From Syngnathus acus (Eukaryota > Chordata > Actinopteri > Syngnathiformes > Syngnathidae), in assembly GCF_901709675.1 (NCBI RefSeq), contig NC_051098.1, positions 7,069,000 through 7,132,999 on the forward strand: a stretch of 64,000 bases of DNA, written 5' to 3'. Below, in pieces: positions 36,201 through 49,537 of this stretch (position 1 is its first letter; each line of letters begins with the position of its first letter). The position numbers were made by a program, and so were the translations under genes. The notes under the pieces are model-generated. The model was not told the origin of the DNA. It saw nothing but the letters and a program-made list of their open reading frames with translations, and ran no database searches.

Positions 36201-39200
36201 GCTAAGAAATGAAGTACAACTCAGTGAGAAAGATGTTCTACAAGCGGCAAAGAAAATAGCAGATTTACAAACTCATCCGGATCCTGAGTGGGAGTTAATA
36301 TTAAAAAAGGCAAGAACACTTCTGCAAATTCTCAACAAGCAAACCAAACTGGTCAAATCAACAGATACTCAAGCATCTTTGTTAAAACTCAAGTGGGTAC
36401 CTGTCTGCAAAGAAAGGCCTCCTAACTACCCCAAATCCCTTGCTTGGGTTGGAGACAATCTCAACATCAGCTCTCTGTCTGAGATGTGTAACATATCTCA
36501 TGCTGTGCTTGTGGGATCTTCAGTTCCCTTGGTAGAACACACATCAGCTGGGATGAAGAAAGCACTGAAACTGACTGTAGAGCCACAGGTGGATCAGGTA
36601 TTGCAGCACCTTAAAGCAGTGAATGACTGGCATAAATCGCAATCATTCACCACAGAAGATTGGTATCAGTTCCAGCAGATCCTATTTGAGATATATGGCT
36701 TTATGCAAGCTCATCTTGAGGTTGCTAGAGAAGCAATGGCATCATTGACTTTTGATTGGGTGTGGACTGGGAAGACATTCTCACTTCCTGGCCAAACAGT
36801 GTTAAAACCCCTGCCCAATTTAGACCTGCAGCCATACCTGTACTCTCTTCCCAAAACAATGAGAAAGTTTCACAAGCTTTTCAAGTTTTGTGGTTCACTT
36901 GAAGAGGTTTGTCCAAACCACGTGCTAAAAGTAATAGCCACCATCCAAAAAAGGAGTGAAGGTGAGATTACCAAAGAGGAAAGCAAACACGATGTTCTGC
37001 TTTTGATCAACATTCTGAGGTGGCTTTACAACAATCAAATACATGTTGAGACTAACATGCATGTTCCCATTCTTAATTACAAGGATCCAAGCAAATTAGC
37101 AATGAGACCCATTCATGAATGTACTTACTGTGACATCAAAGTAGACGATTTGAATGACCTACTCGAAGATGCATCAGAGCCGATAATATTGGTCCATGAT
37201 GACATCCCTATGAAAACTGCGGAATGGCTAAAAGTGCCATGTTTGAGCACAAGGCTGATAAACCCAGAGAATCTTGGTTTTGAGCAATCAGGTCAACGTG
37301 AACCTCTCACAGTTCGAATAAAGAACATACTGGAGGAATATCCGTCTGTAGCGGACATTTTTAAAGAGCTTCTTCAGAATGCAGATGATGCAAGTGCAAC
37401 AGAATGTAGTTTTCTTATTGACATGAGAAAAAACACGGACATTCGAGAGAATCTCCTCGATCCGGGCATGATCGTGTGCCATGGACCGTCCTTGTGGTCT
37501 TTCAACAACTCAGTTTTCACAGATACAGACTTTCTGAACATCACGAGGTTAGGTGGATCAGTGAAGAGATGTGAGGCGGACAAAGTTGGCAAATTTGGCT
37601 TGGGCTTCAACTCAGTTTATCACGTCAGTGACATCCCCATTATATTGAGCAGAGAGTTCATGATCATGTTCGATCCAAATATCAATCACATCAGCAAGCA
37701 CATCAGGGACAAGTCTAATCCAGGGATCAAGATCAACTGGAGCAAACAACAGCGACGTTTAAGGAAATTTCCAAACCAGTTCAAGCCTTTCATCAATGTC
37801 TTCAATTGCCAACTTCCTCTTGCCCAAGATTTGCCGTATAAATACAATGGAACTTTATTCAGACTCCCATTCAGAACCGAGCAGGAGGCCTCAGTGAGTG
37901 AAATTAGTAGCTTGTACTACAACACCACTGATATCTACTCCCTTGTTGACGAGTTCAGTATATGTGGCCATCGGTTCATTCTGTTCACTCAACATGTTGG
38001 CTGTATGGTCCTAAAATACCTGAAATATGAAGAACCAAATCCCGCTGGAGCTCAAGATGTCGTTACCATAAACAAAAGCGTGTGGTCATCCAAAGCTTCG
38101 TATGGACCTCTGAGTATCCTGAAATCCGCAGCTAAGGTAATGAAGAAAGTAGTAAGCACCAATAGAGTACCCTCCGATATTCCCAAATCTGGCTGCATCA
38201 TTCGCGTTATAGTGGAAGAGTTTCATAATGTCTTCAAACGTATTGTCGATCTCCACTCCCCATTATTCAGAGGCTCGGAGGAAGATCCAAACCAGTACTT
38301 TGAATTGGCTGCAAAAGGGATTCAGACAAGAAGATTAACAGATGAGATGCCCCAGAAGGCGGTTGAGGTCACCAACTGGCTTATTTGCTCATGCATGGAT
38401 GGAACTGAGGCACTCAAATTTTCACTCAGTGATAGTGGGAAAAGGCTTGGACTTGTGCCCTGTGGAGGGGTGGCTGTTCTACTTACAGAAGAGGAGAACA
38501 GGAAATGGACTGTTAGATCAAATGCCATCCCAATTGGAGAGGTGTTCTGCTACTTACCCCTCAGAATAAAAACAGGCCTACCAGTCCATATTAATGGTTG
38601 CTTTGCTGTGACTTCCAACCGCAAAGAGATATGGAAGACAGACACAAAGGGAAGATGGAATTCTGTCTTCATGAGACATGTCATTGTTCAGGCCTATTTG
38701 GCGGCACTCACAATGCTTCGTCTGATGGCTGAAAGTGGAGAGCTTCTTGACTACAGCTATTACGCAACATGGCCTGATCCAAGTCAGGTTCATGATGACT
38801 TCACAGTAATCAGTCAAGGGGTCTACCAAGAAATAGCCAAAGGAGGTGATGGAGAGCAGGCAAAGTTCTTTTCTGATGGAACATGCTGGGTGTCAATAAA
38901 ACATGTCAGATTTCTTGATGATGCCCTCCTCTGTAAGCCAGACATTGGTCCTGCCGCTTTCAAGATTTTCTTAAAATATCTCAAAAAGAGTGGCTCCCAA
39001 AACCTTTGCGCTGTTGAACTACCTGAATGGGTGAAGGAGGGATTTGATGATGCTGGATGTAAGAGAACCTTGATGGAAAACACCTTGACAGAGAAGCAGT
39101 TCTTCGCAGATGTCTTTTTGCCTCACGTTGAGGAAATTGATAAAGATCTTCGAAATCCCTTAATGCTGTATGTCTTGAATGAGAAAATGGAAGAATTTGC

Positions 39201-42200
39201 TTCGATTCTCAGGGTAACTCCTTGCATCCCCTGCTCCAGTCCCAACAAGGAATTAGTTTTACCCTCCCGACTCATTCACCCAGAAGGAAGAGTTGCCAAA
39301 CTCTACAACACTGATGATGGAAGATTTCCCGCTGGAACAACTAAAAACTACCTGAATCCGGTATGCTTAGTCAAGCTTCTGCAGTTGGGCATGGTGAAGG
39401 ATGATTTGTCATGGGAAGATTTGATTGAACGTGCGGAATCAGTTGATTCTTTGAATGAAAGTGATCACGCAGCTGCGTGCTTTCGCAGCAGTGTGATTCT
39501 CAGCCTCATCGATGAGAAACTGAAGATGAGAGACCAAGGATCACCTGAGCTGCTCGAAAAGCTACGGGACATCAAGTTCCTCCCGTTCCTAACAAGACCT
39601 GCAGGGTTCTCACTACCATGGCATGGTAATAGCTTTCCCCCCACAACCATGTTCTCTGCAAGAGAGATCTTCACAACTGAGCATCAGGAAATAGTGTGTC
39701 TGATGAAGGTAGTTTTGAATGAGAACTCACCTTCTTTCAAAGGTTGTGGTGCAATGTCACTGGCTGTGAAAGACTGCCTTGGTCTAATAAAGAAGCCCTC
39801 AGTTGAACTAGTGATCAGTCAACTCAAGAAACTATCTCAGGCATTTGATGGTGTCACACTCTATCAAGAAAACATAACAAATGCCTGTTACAAGTATCTA
39901 CATGAGGAGATGCTTCAAAGTGACAAAGCAAAAGAGAAATTAACTGTGGAACTAAAAACATTTAACTCTATTTTGGTAGAGAACACTTATGTAAATCCCT
40001 CCATAGTTGCATTCCACCTAAACTTTGATGCAGCTCCACACCTTTACCAGCTTCCGAACAAATACAGAAACAGCTGTCGTGAGCTCTTTGAAAATGTTGG
40101 CGTACAGCCCAGCTTCGCAGTTGATGACTTTTCATCAGTACTTGAAACAATGACGCAAGAATGTGGGCAAAGAGCTCTCACTGAAGAAAACTTCCAGCTG
40201 TGCCGCAGAATTATTAGTGAGGGGATATGGAGCTTGATACGTGATAAAAGTCAAGAATTCTGCCAAGCAAATTATGGTGCCATTCTTTTACCAGACTCTA
40301 ATCTGACACTCCAGCCATCGAAATCACTGTGCTACAATGACTGTCCGTGGATCAAAGTCCGAGACTGCTCTGTCAAGTACTGTCATGGAGATATTCCAAG
40401 AGAGGTTGCTGTGAAACTAGGAGCAGTCCCAAAACGTCACAAAGCCTTGGAGAGGTATGCATCAAATGTTTGTTTCACAGCGCCTGGAAGTGAGTTTGGT
40501 CAAAAGGAAAAGCTTACAAGTAGAATCAAAAGCATCCTGGATGCTTATCCATCTGAGAAAGAGATGCTGAAAGAGCTGCTTCAAAATGCAGATGATGCTA
40601 AAGCTACTGAAATCTACTTTGTCTTTGATCCCAGAACACATCCCACTGAGAGGATATTTGATGATAAATGGATTCCAATGCAAGGTCCTGCACTTTGTGT
40701 GTACAACAATCAGCCTTTCACTGAGGATGATATCAGAGGAATACAAAACCTTGGAAGAGGAACAAAAGAGGCAAATCCAGGAAAAACTGGCCAGTACGGC
40801 ATCGGATTTAACTCTGTCTATCACATCACTGATTGTCCCTCATTCATCTCAAACAATGACATTCTGTGTATATTTGATCCACATGCACAGTATGCACCTG
40901 GGGCAACATCCGTGAGTCCTGGAAGAATGTTCAGAGACTTGGACTCTGACTTCCGATCTCAGTTTTCGGATGTGCTTAATCTGTATTTGGGAGCACATTT
41001 TAAATTAGAGCGCAGCACAATGTTCAGATTCCCCATCCGCTCTACACACATGGCAAAGAGATCAGAGATCAGCTCCATCCCAGCGTCAGACAGAATGGTG
41101 CAAAACCTCCTAGAAAAGCTAAAAAATGATGGCGCAGAGCTTCTTATGTTCCTTAACCACATGGAGAAAATATCCATCTGTGAAGTTAACAATGCAACAG
41201 GAGAATTAAACGTACTCTACTCTGTAATTGCTAAAATAACAGATAGTGATCGCTTAAAACGAAAGCAATTCCATGCCTCTGTCATTGACAGTGTGACCAA
41301 AAAGAAGCAGTTAACTGCTATTCCAGTCCAACAGATAACCTACACATTGGACATAGAGGACACAGAAGGCAATTTGACCACGTGGATGGTCTGCAATCGT
41401 TCTGGTTTCCCAAACATTGAACTTGTCTCAAAAAGTGTGATATCTGCTCACAAGAATGAAGACATAACACTATTTCCGCGTGGAGGAGTCGCTGCATGCG
41501 TTAGCCACAACTACAAAAAAAACCACAGAGCTTTTTGCTTTCTGCCACTTTCACTCGAAACTGGCCTCCCCTTTCATGTCAACGGACATTTTGCCTTGGA
41601 CTCTGCCCGACGGAACCTGTGGAGAGATGACAATGGAGTTGGGGTGAGGAGTGACTGGAATAATAACTTGATGATGTCGCTGATAGCACCCGCTTGTGTG
41701 GAACTGCTGATTCAGATCAAACGACGATACTTCCCGGGTCCCGATCCAACACTGACTGTGCTCCACGGAACTCCCCTTCATGTTGCAAAAGATATCTTGA
41801 AAAAGTTTTTGTATTTCTTCCCAGTGAACAAAATTGACATCCAGCCTGATTGGTACTGCCTGGTCAAAGCCGTGTATAGCTGTATCCACATGGACCTGAA
41901 GCGCCTTCTCCCCGTAGTCAGAGCACCACAAATGGACAATTCTGATATGCACTCTGTCATTTACATCTCATGGGCGAACACATCCACCGCTAGCAAGAAT
42001 CGAGCCTTCTTTGACAATCTGCTTCAAGATGAACTCCAGAACCTGAAAAACACAGAGTACAATCTCACCTCCAGAAAGTCTGTGGCTGAAAATGTTTACA
42101 GGCTGAAAACCTTGCTTCTAGATATAGGTTTCAACTTGGTTCACGGTTGTGATGAGACTGCACACCTCTACTTGTGTTTGGAAGATGCAGGGATAGCAGT

Positions 42201-45200
42201 GAGTTATGTCACACCGGCAGAAGTCCGCAACTTTCTTCATACTTTCTCATCCCCAGACACTTCTTGTCATGTTGGAAAACTCCCTTGCCGCCTTCAACAG
42301 TCAAACTACAAACATCTTCATAATTTGAAGCTTATTGTTGACTACTGCTTCAGAGATGTTGATGTGGAGGGAACCATAATTGAAGGCCTGCCTCTTTTGC
42401 TCACAATGGACAATATTCTTCAAGTGTTTGATTCCAAGAGACAGAAATTTCTAACATCACACCATGAGCTGATCCCATCCAGAAAGGAGATGTTCATGAA
42501 CACAATGCATCTCAAATACAGCATCATCTTGTTGAAGGCGAATCTAGCAAAGATATTTGACATCAGCAGCTTTGGTGACCTCCTGGGATCCGTTATTCCA
42601 AGAGAGTATCGAACAAAGATTCCTGTTAGGTGGCGAGATACATTTGGTAGTGAATCCTGGCTTAAGGGTGTATGGAACTTCATCAGTGAGAATGTGGCTG
42701 TCAAGGAGGATGAAGAGGATGTCAAACCAAGTTTTGACACGGTACTTGACATCCTGAAAGAGTGGGCGTTGCTACCTGGAATCAAATTCATGGCCAGAGA
42801 AAAGCTAATTGTGCCCGAGTATGACATGCTTTTACCCCTGAGTTTAATGAGCATAGCCATATTTCCACATGGCCAAAATGACAAAATATTCCACACCCTA
42901 ATGAAAGCTGGGTGCATCCAACTTGCTGTGAACAAAATTTGTGTCAAAGAAAATCCAATCATGCCTTTTCTGTCCCACCATACAGCAAATGTCGAAAATC
43001 CATCAAGTGTTCTGAAATCTCTCGAGTACATGATTCAGACATCTGCATTCAAGGCAGGAAGCCTGACTGATAAGGACTTTGAGACTCTTCTGTTGTATTT
43101 CACTTGCAACCTCGCGAGCCTCACACAACAAGATGCACAGAGCCTGAAACTACTCCCATGCTTTAAAGCGGTTAGTGGAAGGTACATCAGCATTTCAAAT
43201 TATGGATCCACTTACGTGCTTGCGAAGAACATCCCTACTGCAGACATCGAGAAGTGGGCCCACACAGCCACATTTGCATTTCTTGCCGATAACCCACAAT
43301 TGAGAGAGATGTACACTTTCCTTGGCTGCGTGCCAATTGATGACCTACAAATCTATCTTCATCATCTCCTGCCAAAGTTTGAAAGTCTTTCCTACAACGC
43401 CAAAGCTGAACACATTGTCTATTTAAAGGATAGACTATTGTCAATGGAAGAGTCTTGTGAGATGAAAGACCAGCTGTTTGACAAATTGGAAGGGCTGACA
43501 TTCATCTATGACTACTCAAACAGACTCAGGTCAGTCAATTTTTTCTTTGACGCAACAGTGAAAGTGTTTGAAATGATGCTTCCTTCCAAGTCATTCATAC
43601 CAAATGATTTCTTCAGGAAAGTTGAGCAATTGTCAAAACCCAAGAATGCCTCATTTTCGCTCAGTCCCTGGATAACATTCCTGAGAAAAATTGGTTTGAA
43701 GCATGAAGTATCCCAGCAGCAAATTCTTCAGTTTGCAAAAGAGGTCAGCATCAAATCACAAACAGAAAATTGGACCAAAGACAAAGTGCAAAACATCATC
43801 GATGTTCTCCTGAATCATATTTTCAAAGACAGGGTGGACCTGTTTCAAGGTACTTTTCTAAAAGAGCTCTCTATGATACCCTTCCTTTGTCCCGAGAGAG
43901 CCCCCAAAGAATTGATAAAGCTTCATTCACAATACCAAGAAATGAGTGGAACACTTCCTCTCATTCGCTTCAGTGGGTCTCAAGTCAATCCCAAATTCAA
44001 GCAAACAGATGTCATTCACTTACTCTGGACAGCTTGCCCAATTTTGCCTGAAAAAGCTACTCCTTCAAGCATAACAGAGCAAGAGGGAAGCACACTAACT
44101 GGACAAGAGCAACTTGACCAAGTGCTAGCCATGTTAGGTGTCAACTTGGACCCACCAGTGGAAAAAGTCATTAGTAACTGCAAGAATGTCTGTAACCTAT
44201 CCAATCCAGATGATGACATGGTAAAAACAAGGAACAAAGTTTTGAGGTCCACATATGAGTTTTTAAATGCAGATAAAAGAGATTTCCGCTACCAGCTTCG
44301 CGGGGTGGCTTTTGTCATGGCGGAGGATGGTTTTAAGCTACTGAAACCCGAAGAAGTTGTGATTAATTTGGACAATGAATCTGACTTTAAGCCCTACTTA
44401 TACAAATTACCACTGGACCTCGGAACCTTTCATCAACTGTTTAAACTTCTCGGCACGGAGGATGTTGTATCAACCAAACAATATGTTGAGGTGCTGTGTC
44501 GGATCTATAAAAGTTCTGAAGGCAAGCACCTTGACCCTAATGAAATGAGAACTGTGAAAAGAGCTGTGTCCGGATTGTTCAAGGCTCTTCATAATGAGCC
44601 CGTCGAAATGCGGAAAGATCTGGAAAGTCTCAGAGATTTGATCTTTTATCTTCCGAGTCATGATGGAAGATTAGCCAAATCTAATAGTTTGGTCTATGAT
44701 GATGCCCCACATTACAAAAGCAGAATTCAGGGCAACGTTGGCGTTCAGATGCTTGTGGATCTGAGCCAGTGCTATCTGGGTAAAGATCACACCTTTCATA
44801 CAAAGTTAATCATGCTCCTTCCTCAGAATCTAAGGCCAAGACTGCTAAGTAGCATTCTTGAAGAGCAACTAGATGAAGATTCCCCCAAAATGTGCCAGTT
44901 CGGAGCCCTGTGTTCACTTCAAGGTCGCCTCCAGTTGTTGCTCTCCTCTGAGCAATTCATCACAGGACTGATCCGAATAATGAAGCACGAGAATGACAAT
45001 GCATACCTTGTGAATGAGGAAAAAGCCATACGGCTCTGCAAAGCATTTTGCGAAGGACTGAAAGTATCTTGCTTTGAGAAACTCCAGACAACGTTAAGAG
45101 TAAAAGGATGTAGCCCCATCCCACATAGCCGCAGTGAAACCCTTGCCTTCCTCAAGAGGTACGGCACGGCTGTCATTCACCTCTATATCCAACATTCAGA

Positions 45201-46668
45201 CAGCAAAGACATTAATTTTCTCTTAGCTTTGGCCATGACACTGAAATCTGCCACAGACAATTTGATCTCGGACACCTCTTACCTAATTGCCATGTTGGGC
45301 TGCAATGACATCTACAGAATCACAGAGAAGCTAGACAACCTTGGTGTAAAGTATGACTCCACAGAGCCTTCTAAACTTGAGCTCCCCCTCCCTGGAACAC
45401 CGATTCCTGCTGAGATACATCACACCCTCCTCATGGACCCAATGAATGTTTTCTACCCTGGAGAATATGTGGGTTACCTTGTTGATTCGGAAGGAGGAGA
45501 CATATATGGGTCCTATCATCCCACATACACGTATGCGATTATCGTTCAGGAAGTAGAACGAGAAGAGGAAAATATAACTGTCCTAGGGAAGTGTTTCCAG
45601 ATTGACATTGGTTACAGCGAGTACAAAGTAGTCAGTTCTCTTGACTTGTACAAATTCTCAAGACAAGATGAAAGTGCCAACATGCGGGAAAGCAGTGCTC
45701 CATCAACCCCCACAAGTCCAGATAGTCGCACCTCAGGCCAGCAAATGACCCATCCTCTTTTTGCGAGCAGAGACAACCAGAGACCTCCCACACAAAAACA
45801 GTCCCCCAAAAAGATCAAGCTTAATGCTCTGCCAGAGATTCTGAAAGAAGTCACCTCAGTAGTTGAGCAAGCTTGGAAACTTCCCGAAACCGAGAGAAAG
45901 AAAATCCTGCGCCGATTGTATCTCAAGTGGCACCCGGACAAAAATGCGGAGAATTTGGACATTGCGACAGAAGTCTTTAAGCATTTACAGAATGAGATCA
46001 ATAGAATGGAAAAGCAATCTTTGGCCGACCAGCAGAACACAGACAGAGCATCCAGAAGACCGTTCTCATCATCATCCTCCGCTCGCTTCCAGTCAGAGAA
46101 GTTCTCCTTCCAAAGGTTTTATTCCTCATGGAACCAGGAAGCAACCAGTCACAAGCCCGATAGGCAACAATCCAGAGGAGGTTACACGAGCTATGCTGGT
46201 TCACACTCACATAGTCGCCGCTTTTTTGTGCCACCGACTTTTAAGACGGTCGGAAATCCTGTGGAGGCTCGCAGGTGGTTGAGACAAGCCCGAGCCAACT
46301 ATTCTGCGGCTCGCAATGACCTCCACAAAAATGCCAACGAGTGGGTCTGCTTTAAATGCTACCTGGCCACAAAGCTCGCCCTCATTGCCGCAGACTACGC
46401 GGTCCGAGGAAAGTCTGACAAGGACGTGAAGCCAACGGCCCTGGCACAAAAAGTGGAGGAATACAACGCTCACTTGTCAGGACTTACCAGTGATGTTCAG
46501 ATCCTGGAAGGCTATGGCGTGGACAGTCTGCGAACGCGCTACCCTGATCTTCTGCCCTTTCCACAGATTCCCAATGACAGATTCACGTCAGAAGTAGCTT
46601 TGAGAGTGATGGAATGTACCGCGAGGATTATCATAAAGCTTGAAAACTTTGTCCAGCAAAAAATCTAA
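26912..46668 (+). CDS. SACS: Sacsin, giant HSP90/DnaJ-like co-chaperone (9 coding exons)
   Basis: Coding exons 26912-26934, 28858-29008, 30986-31076, 31159-31244, 31315-31426, 31941-32087, 32259-33747, 34510-34601 and 35114-46668; all GT/AG. The total is 13,746 nt, exactly 4,582 codons (4,581 aa; human 4,579). Order: ubiquitin-like domain (about 8-85); three sacsin repeats, each starting with an HSP90-type ATPase fold (ELIQNAEDA at 118, ELLQNADDA at 1482, ELLQNADDA at 2551, each followed by a GxGFNSVYH loop); J domain with HPD at 4337-4339; C-terminal HEPN domain about 4445-4575. It acts in the cytoplasm and at mitochondria and organises intermediate filaments; loss in humans causes ARSACS ataxia. 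An in-frame TGA upstream (26867-26869) supports the start. Divergent from TNFRSF19, convergent with SGCG. No defect seen. Confidence 0.97.
27227..27283. repeat. (CT)n microsatellite
   Basis: About 28 uninterrupted CT units, some 290 bp inside SACS intron 1; likely length-polymorphic. Confidence 0.95.
27948..28258. mobile_element. MITE with 29-bp terminal inverted repeats and internal duplication
   Basis: Ends are mirror copies over 29 bp (TACCGTATTTTCCGCACTAT... and its complement at 28230-28258), with TA at each end as the likely target duplication. Inside, a 65-bp unit is repeated in tandem (28116-28180 and 28181-28245), and a GTCCGGCCCGCGGGCC palindrome-containing piece (28064-28106) looks like part of another dispersed repeat. 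No transposase. Family not assigned. Confidence 0.85.
28858..29008 (+). CDS. SACS: SACS exon 2, ubiquitin-like domain
   Basis: Encodes [20 protein letters not shown], then [20 protein letters not shown]. Acceptor GTTTAAG, donor GTACGT. The DVK...EQRL pattern matches human sacsin. Confidence 0.92.
29009..30985 (+). other. SACS intron 2 with 78-bp tandem duplication
   Basis: No gene recognised. The clear structure is a tandem pair of 78-bp units at 30315-30470. Confidence 0.6.
30315..30470. repeat. 78-bp tandem duplication
   Basis: Two near-identical copies (30315-30392 and 30393-30470) starting ATGAGTTGATTCAGAGTGTG, each ending in a pyrimidine tract plus TTGCTTGCAG. The unit is 26 codons, so an antisense frame reads the repeat twice ([11 protein letters not shown]). 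Confidence 0.9.
30986..31076 (+). CDS. SACS: SACS exon 3
   Basis: Encodes [20 protein letters not shown] and ends in GRGLRGG. Acceptor TTTCGTAG, donor GTAACG. End of the ubiquitin-like domain. Confidence 0.9.
31159..31244 (+). CDS. SACS: SACS exon 4
   Basis: Encodes [20 protein letters not shown], then YPEGGQILK; nearly identical to human. Acceptor TTGACAG, donor GTAAGT. Confidence 0.96.
31315..31426 (+). CDS. SACS: SACS exon 5, first ATPase motif
   Basis: Encodes [20 protein letters not shown] and ends in DMAEYQG. E...N...D of the first GHKL nucleotide-binding motif. Acceptor TTAAAAG, donor GTTAGT. Confidence 0.96.
31941..32087 (+). CDS. SACS: SACS exon 6, glycine-rich ATPase loop
   Basis: Encodes [20 protein letters not shown], then [16 protein letters not shown]. 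Acceptor GTTTCCAG, donor GTTGTT. Confidence 0.95.
32259..33747 (+). CDS. SACS: SACS exon 7 (1.49 kb, rest of first sacsin repeat)
   Basis: Encodes residues about 204-700, from [20 protein letters not shown] to YITSAEYPR. Acceptor TTGTTTAG, donor GTAAAG. One open frame, no defect. Confidence 0.96.
34510..34601 (+). CDS. SACS: SACS exon 8
   Basis: Encodes [20 protein letters not shown], then [11 protein letters not shown]. Acceptor CATCAG, donor GTAATA. Confidence 0.93.
35114..46668 (+). CDS. SACS: SACS giant last exon (11.5 kb)
   Basis: Uninterrupted coding from [20 protein letters not shown] to the TAA at 46666-46668, residues 731-4581. Contains sacsin repeats 2 and 3, the long helical regions, the J domain ([11 protein letters not shown] at 45931-45939) and the HEPN domain ([15 protein letters not shown] onward). 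The giant single exon is the conserved vertebrate SACS architecture. Confidence 0.98.
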
Positions 46669-47700
46669 AGTGTTATTACTGGTGCACTGATGATGAGTGA
46701 ATGTGTGCAATACGGAGGTGTCTTGCTGGCAGCTTACGGTTACCTATGCACTTGGGACTCAGTGTGAATACATGCGCGGCTCTCATTACAGATCAGGCTG
46801 CCACAGCACACATTTGCTGTTATAAATGTGCATATACTATATATACTGTACATATGATTGCCTCAGCAATATGTTTTGTTTACCAAAATACCTGATGTTG
46901 AGTTTTTCTTAATGCTGCTTTTTACTTGATATTTTTTTACACAATAATATTTATCTATTTTATTGCCACAGAATCAGGAATGTAAAAGGTGTGCTCATAC
47001 TGAAAAAAATACAGGTCATCTCTCAGTATTAAATATTATAAAGTAATGTCTTATGTCTGTTATACTTCTTTTTGTATGTGTATGTTTGTTTTGTTTCATT
47101 TATGCAGAATTTGTACATTTTATGCAATTGCAGTTTTTTTTTATGGATGAAGCACTTTTTAAAAATATATTTATGTTCTTGCATTTGTCTCATAATCTAG
47201 GAACAATTCACTGTGAAATGAATTGATCTTTTTTGTCTTTTTGTTGGTTCATTCTGCTGCAGCAATGTCAAATACAGCAAGTGTTGGATTAAGATTTTGT
47301 GACTGTCAGTCATCTTTACATGCTTAAAAAAAACCTACAGTTTGTGCAGTTGCTTGTACGATCCATAAAAAGATTTCTGTCTCTAACGAATTTACTGAAA
47401 ATTGTAGTTTTATCTTGATTCATAAGTGCAATATGGGTCCAGTTATAACATCTAAGATTCCGTACTCACCTTCTTAGGAAAGAGAAAACATTTTTTAATA
47501 TAAATGATTATTCACTCAAAAAACACACTGGGAATATCTTTTAAAATGTTATGCTATTGTCATCTGACTATTATTACCTGAAGCCCAAGATGACTCAGCA
47601 GTGGGAACTCAAATAAAAATAAAATTGTGTGATCATATAATTCATAAATGTGGATGTAGTGTGGCATCAGAAGGCTTAATAAATTATTTTTAAACCTTAA
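46669..47700 (+). other. SACS 3' UTR with several poly(A) candidates
   Basis: AT-rich. Candidate signals: ATTAAA 47028-47033, AATAAA 47612-47617, AATAAA 47678-47683. No coding sequence. Confidence 0.55.
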
Positions 47701-47888
47701 CTGATTGAATTTTTTAAAAAATCAAACATTTAGTCCAGTCCAAGCCTATCCTGTCCATGAATTTCTGATGTGTTCTAACTTTGTGTCCTAACCCTTTATT
47801 TAGAAAAATTACCATGTTTAGTAAAGTTTGGTTTTTGAAAACGACTGTGTAGAGTAAGGATTTTATTCTAAAAATAACCGTTTAGTAA

Positions 47889-47983
47889 GGCTTGAGTGGC
47901 ACAGTGCCACACTGGTTAGCATGTCTGCCTCACAGTTAGGAGGGTGCGGGTTCGATTCCACCTCTGGCCCTCCCTGTGTGGAG
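47889..47983 (+). repeat. SINE head fragment (tRNA-like)
   Basis: Starts TTGAGTGGCACAGTG and has B box GGTTCGATTCC (47949-47959) followed by CCACCTCTGGCCCTCCCTGT, as in the intact SINE. It breaks off after about 95 bp. Not a functional tRNA. Confidence 0.8.
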
Positions 47984-48439
47984 TTCACCAGTGGGTGGAT
48001 CAGAGGCGTCATGATCACGTCTTACATCAATTTTAAATAGCTGCACTGAAGTTAACAAATGCGGTTTGATGCGCTACAAAGGGCTTTTCCTTAAGAAATA
48101 AATAATTATTGGCAGCTATGGAGCTAATAATGTTTAATATATTTTGAGTGGAATCGTATGATTGTTCATAATGAAAGCCACAGACAAATGCAGTAGGTTT
48201 AAGGGACTGTACATTTTTGCTAATATAAATGTCCACTCGAGGGCGACAGAGAGCAAAATAAAAGTGGAAATAATTTCATACATTTGGTCATGTAGTATAT
48301 AAAACTATTAACCATTTGGTTAACAATCAAATAATAATAAAATAATAAAACACGTAATATACATAATATATTTCTGTATTACAAATATGTGCACGCATAC
48401 GAAATTTGTCATTACAGAAAGAAAAAAATGAAGACATCT

Positions 48440-49282
48440 TACAACACAAACAACTTTATTGTTGTATATTTTTCATTGTCTTCTGTTCAAAATTAAATCC
48501 AACAATAAACTTTATTTTTTCTTGACAGTAGAAGAACACAATTCCAACTAGATGTAAATATGTTATCAAAATATCCACCCTGTAACCAATTTAAAATATT
48601 TGTTACCTAGCATCTGAAACAGATGTTATATTTATAAAGCCAAGGGCAATATTAGGTACACTTACAAATCGAATCAGGTCCAAAATGCGTGCTGTATCAA
48701 AAATTAATTCTTTAGAAAGATAATCATGCCAGAGAGGTTACTATAATATATTAATATATAATATATGCTTAATATATATTTATTATCTCTATATATACAT
48801 ATATATATTACTGCGGTTGTATTTTTCAGTGGTAGACAACTATGCTGCTTATAGCTCTTGTTTTGATCCTTTTTTGTTTTAATAAAATTTTAAATAATAA
48901 TGTCAAATCAATGCAAATGTGAAATATAAATCAAAGCTATGTAATATATCATTTAAAAGACAACTCTTTTAGTACACCTATTATATTAAACCTTATTAGA
49001 TTGAGCAGATATGCCTAATGAAGCCAGTACATCATCATTTCTCCTCATTTTTCCACTATCACGTAAACATGCTAATTATCAAACCAAAACACAAAGCATA
49101 TCGCATCAAAATCGAAGCAATCACAACTAATGATACAAGCCTATATCCTGTTTCTTTTCTCACACCACTCCAAGGCCTTTACATGTGCCACTTTGTATTG
49201 CACCACAAGATATTATATTGCATAGGATGTAAGCTGTAAAGCAGCTCCTCATTTGCCCAGCCATGATACTTGTGTGATACTT

Positions 49283-49354
<72 letters not shown>

Positions 49355-49537
49355 TGTGTGTGCGTGTGCGTGAGTGTGCGCCCGTGTGCGCGCGTGTGCG
49401 TAGGACGTCTTCCTGCAAGCACAACGCCCCCTGCTGGTCGGACTCTGAGCACTGTGATCCACACAAGATTAAAGTGTTATAAAAAGAAAGAAACATTTGT
49501 GCTTGTAGCCTGCAGGAAAAAAACAAACATACACATC
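48440..49537 (-). other. SGCG 3' UTR (inferred)
   Basis: The first clear minus-strand AATAAA hexamers past the stop are at 48511-48516 and 48455-48460, implying a 3' UTR of about 1.0-1.1 kb that contains the long dinucleotide repeat. SACS ends about 0.75 kb away, so the two genes converge closely. Confidence 0.45.
49284..49401. repeat. (GT)n microsatellite with alternating purine-pyrimidine tail
   Basis: Pure GT over 49286-49350, then CGCGTGTG/CGTGTGCG variants to 49401. On the SGCG strand it is (CA)n. The length and CG/GT alternation favour Z-DNA. Confidence 0.95.

Noticed and set aside
47889-47983. tRNA gene
   Set aside because: B box and tRNA-like start are present, but the sequence continues as the SINE family and lacks a convincing cloverleaf.
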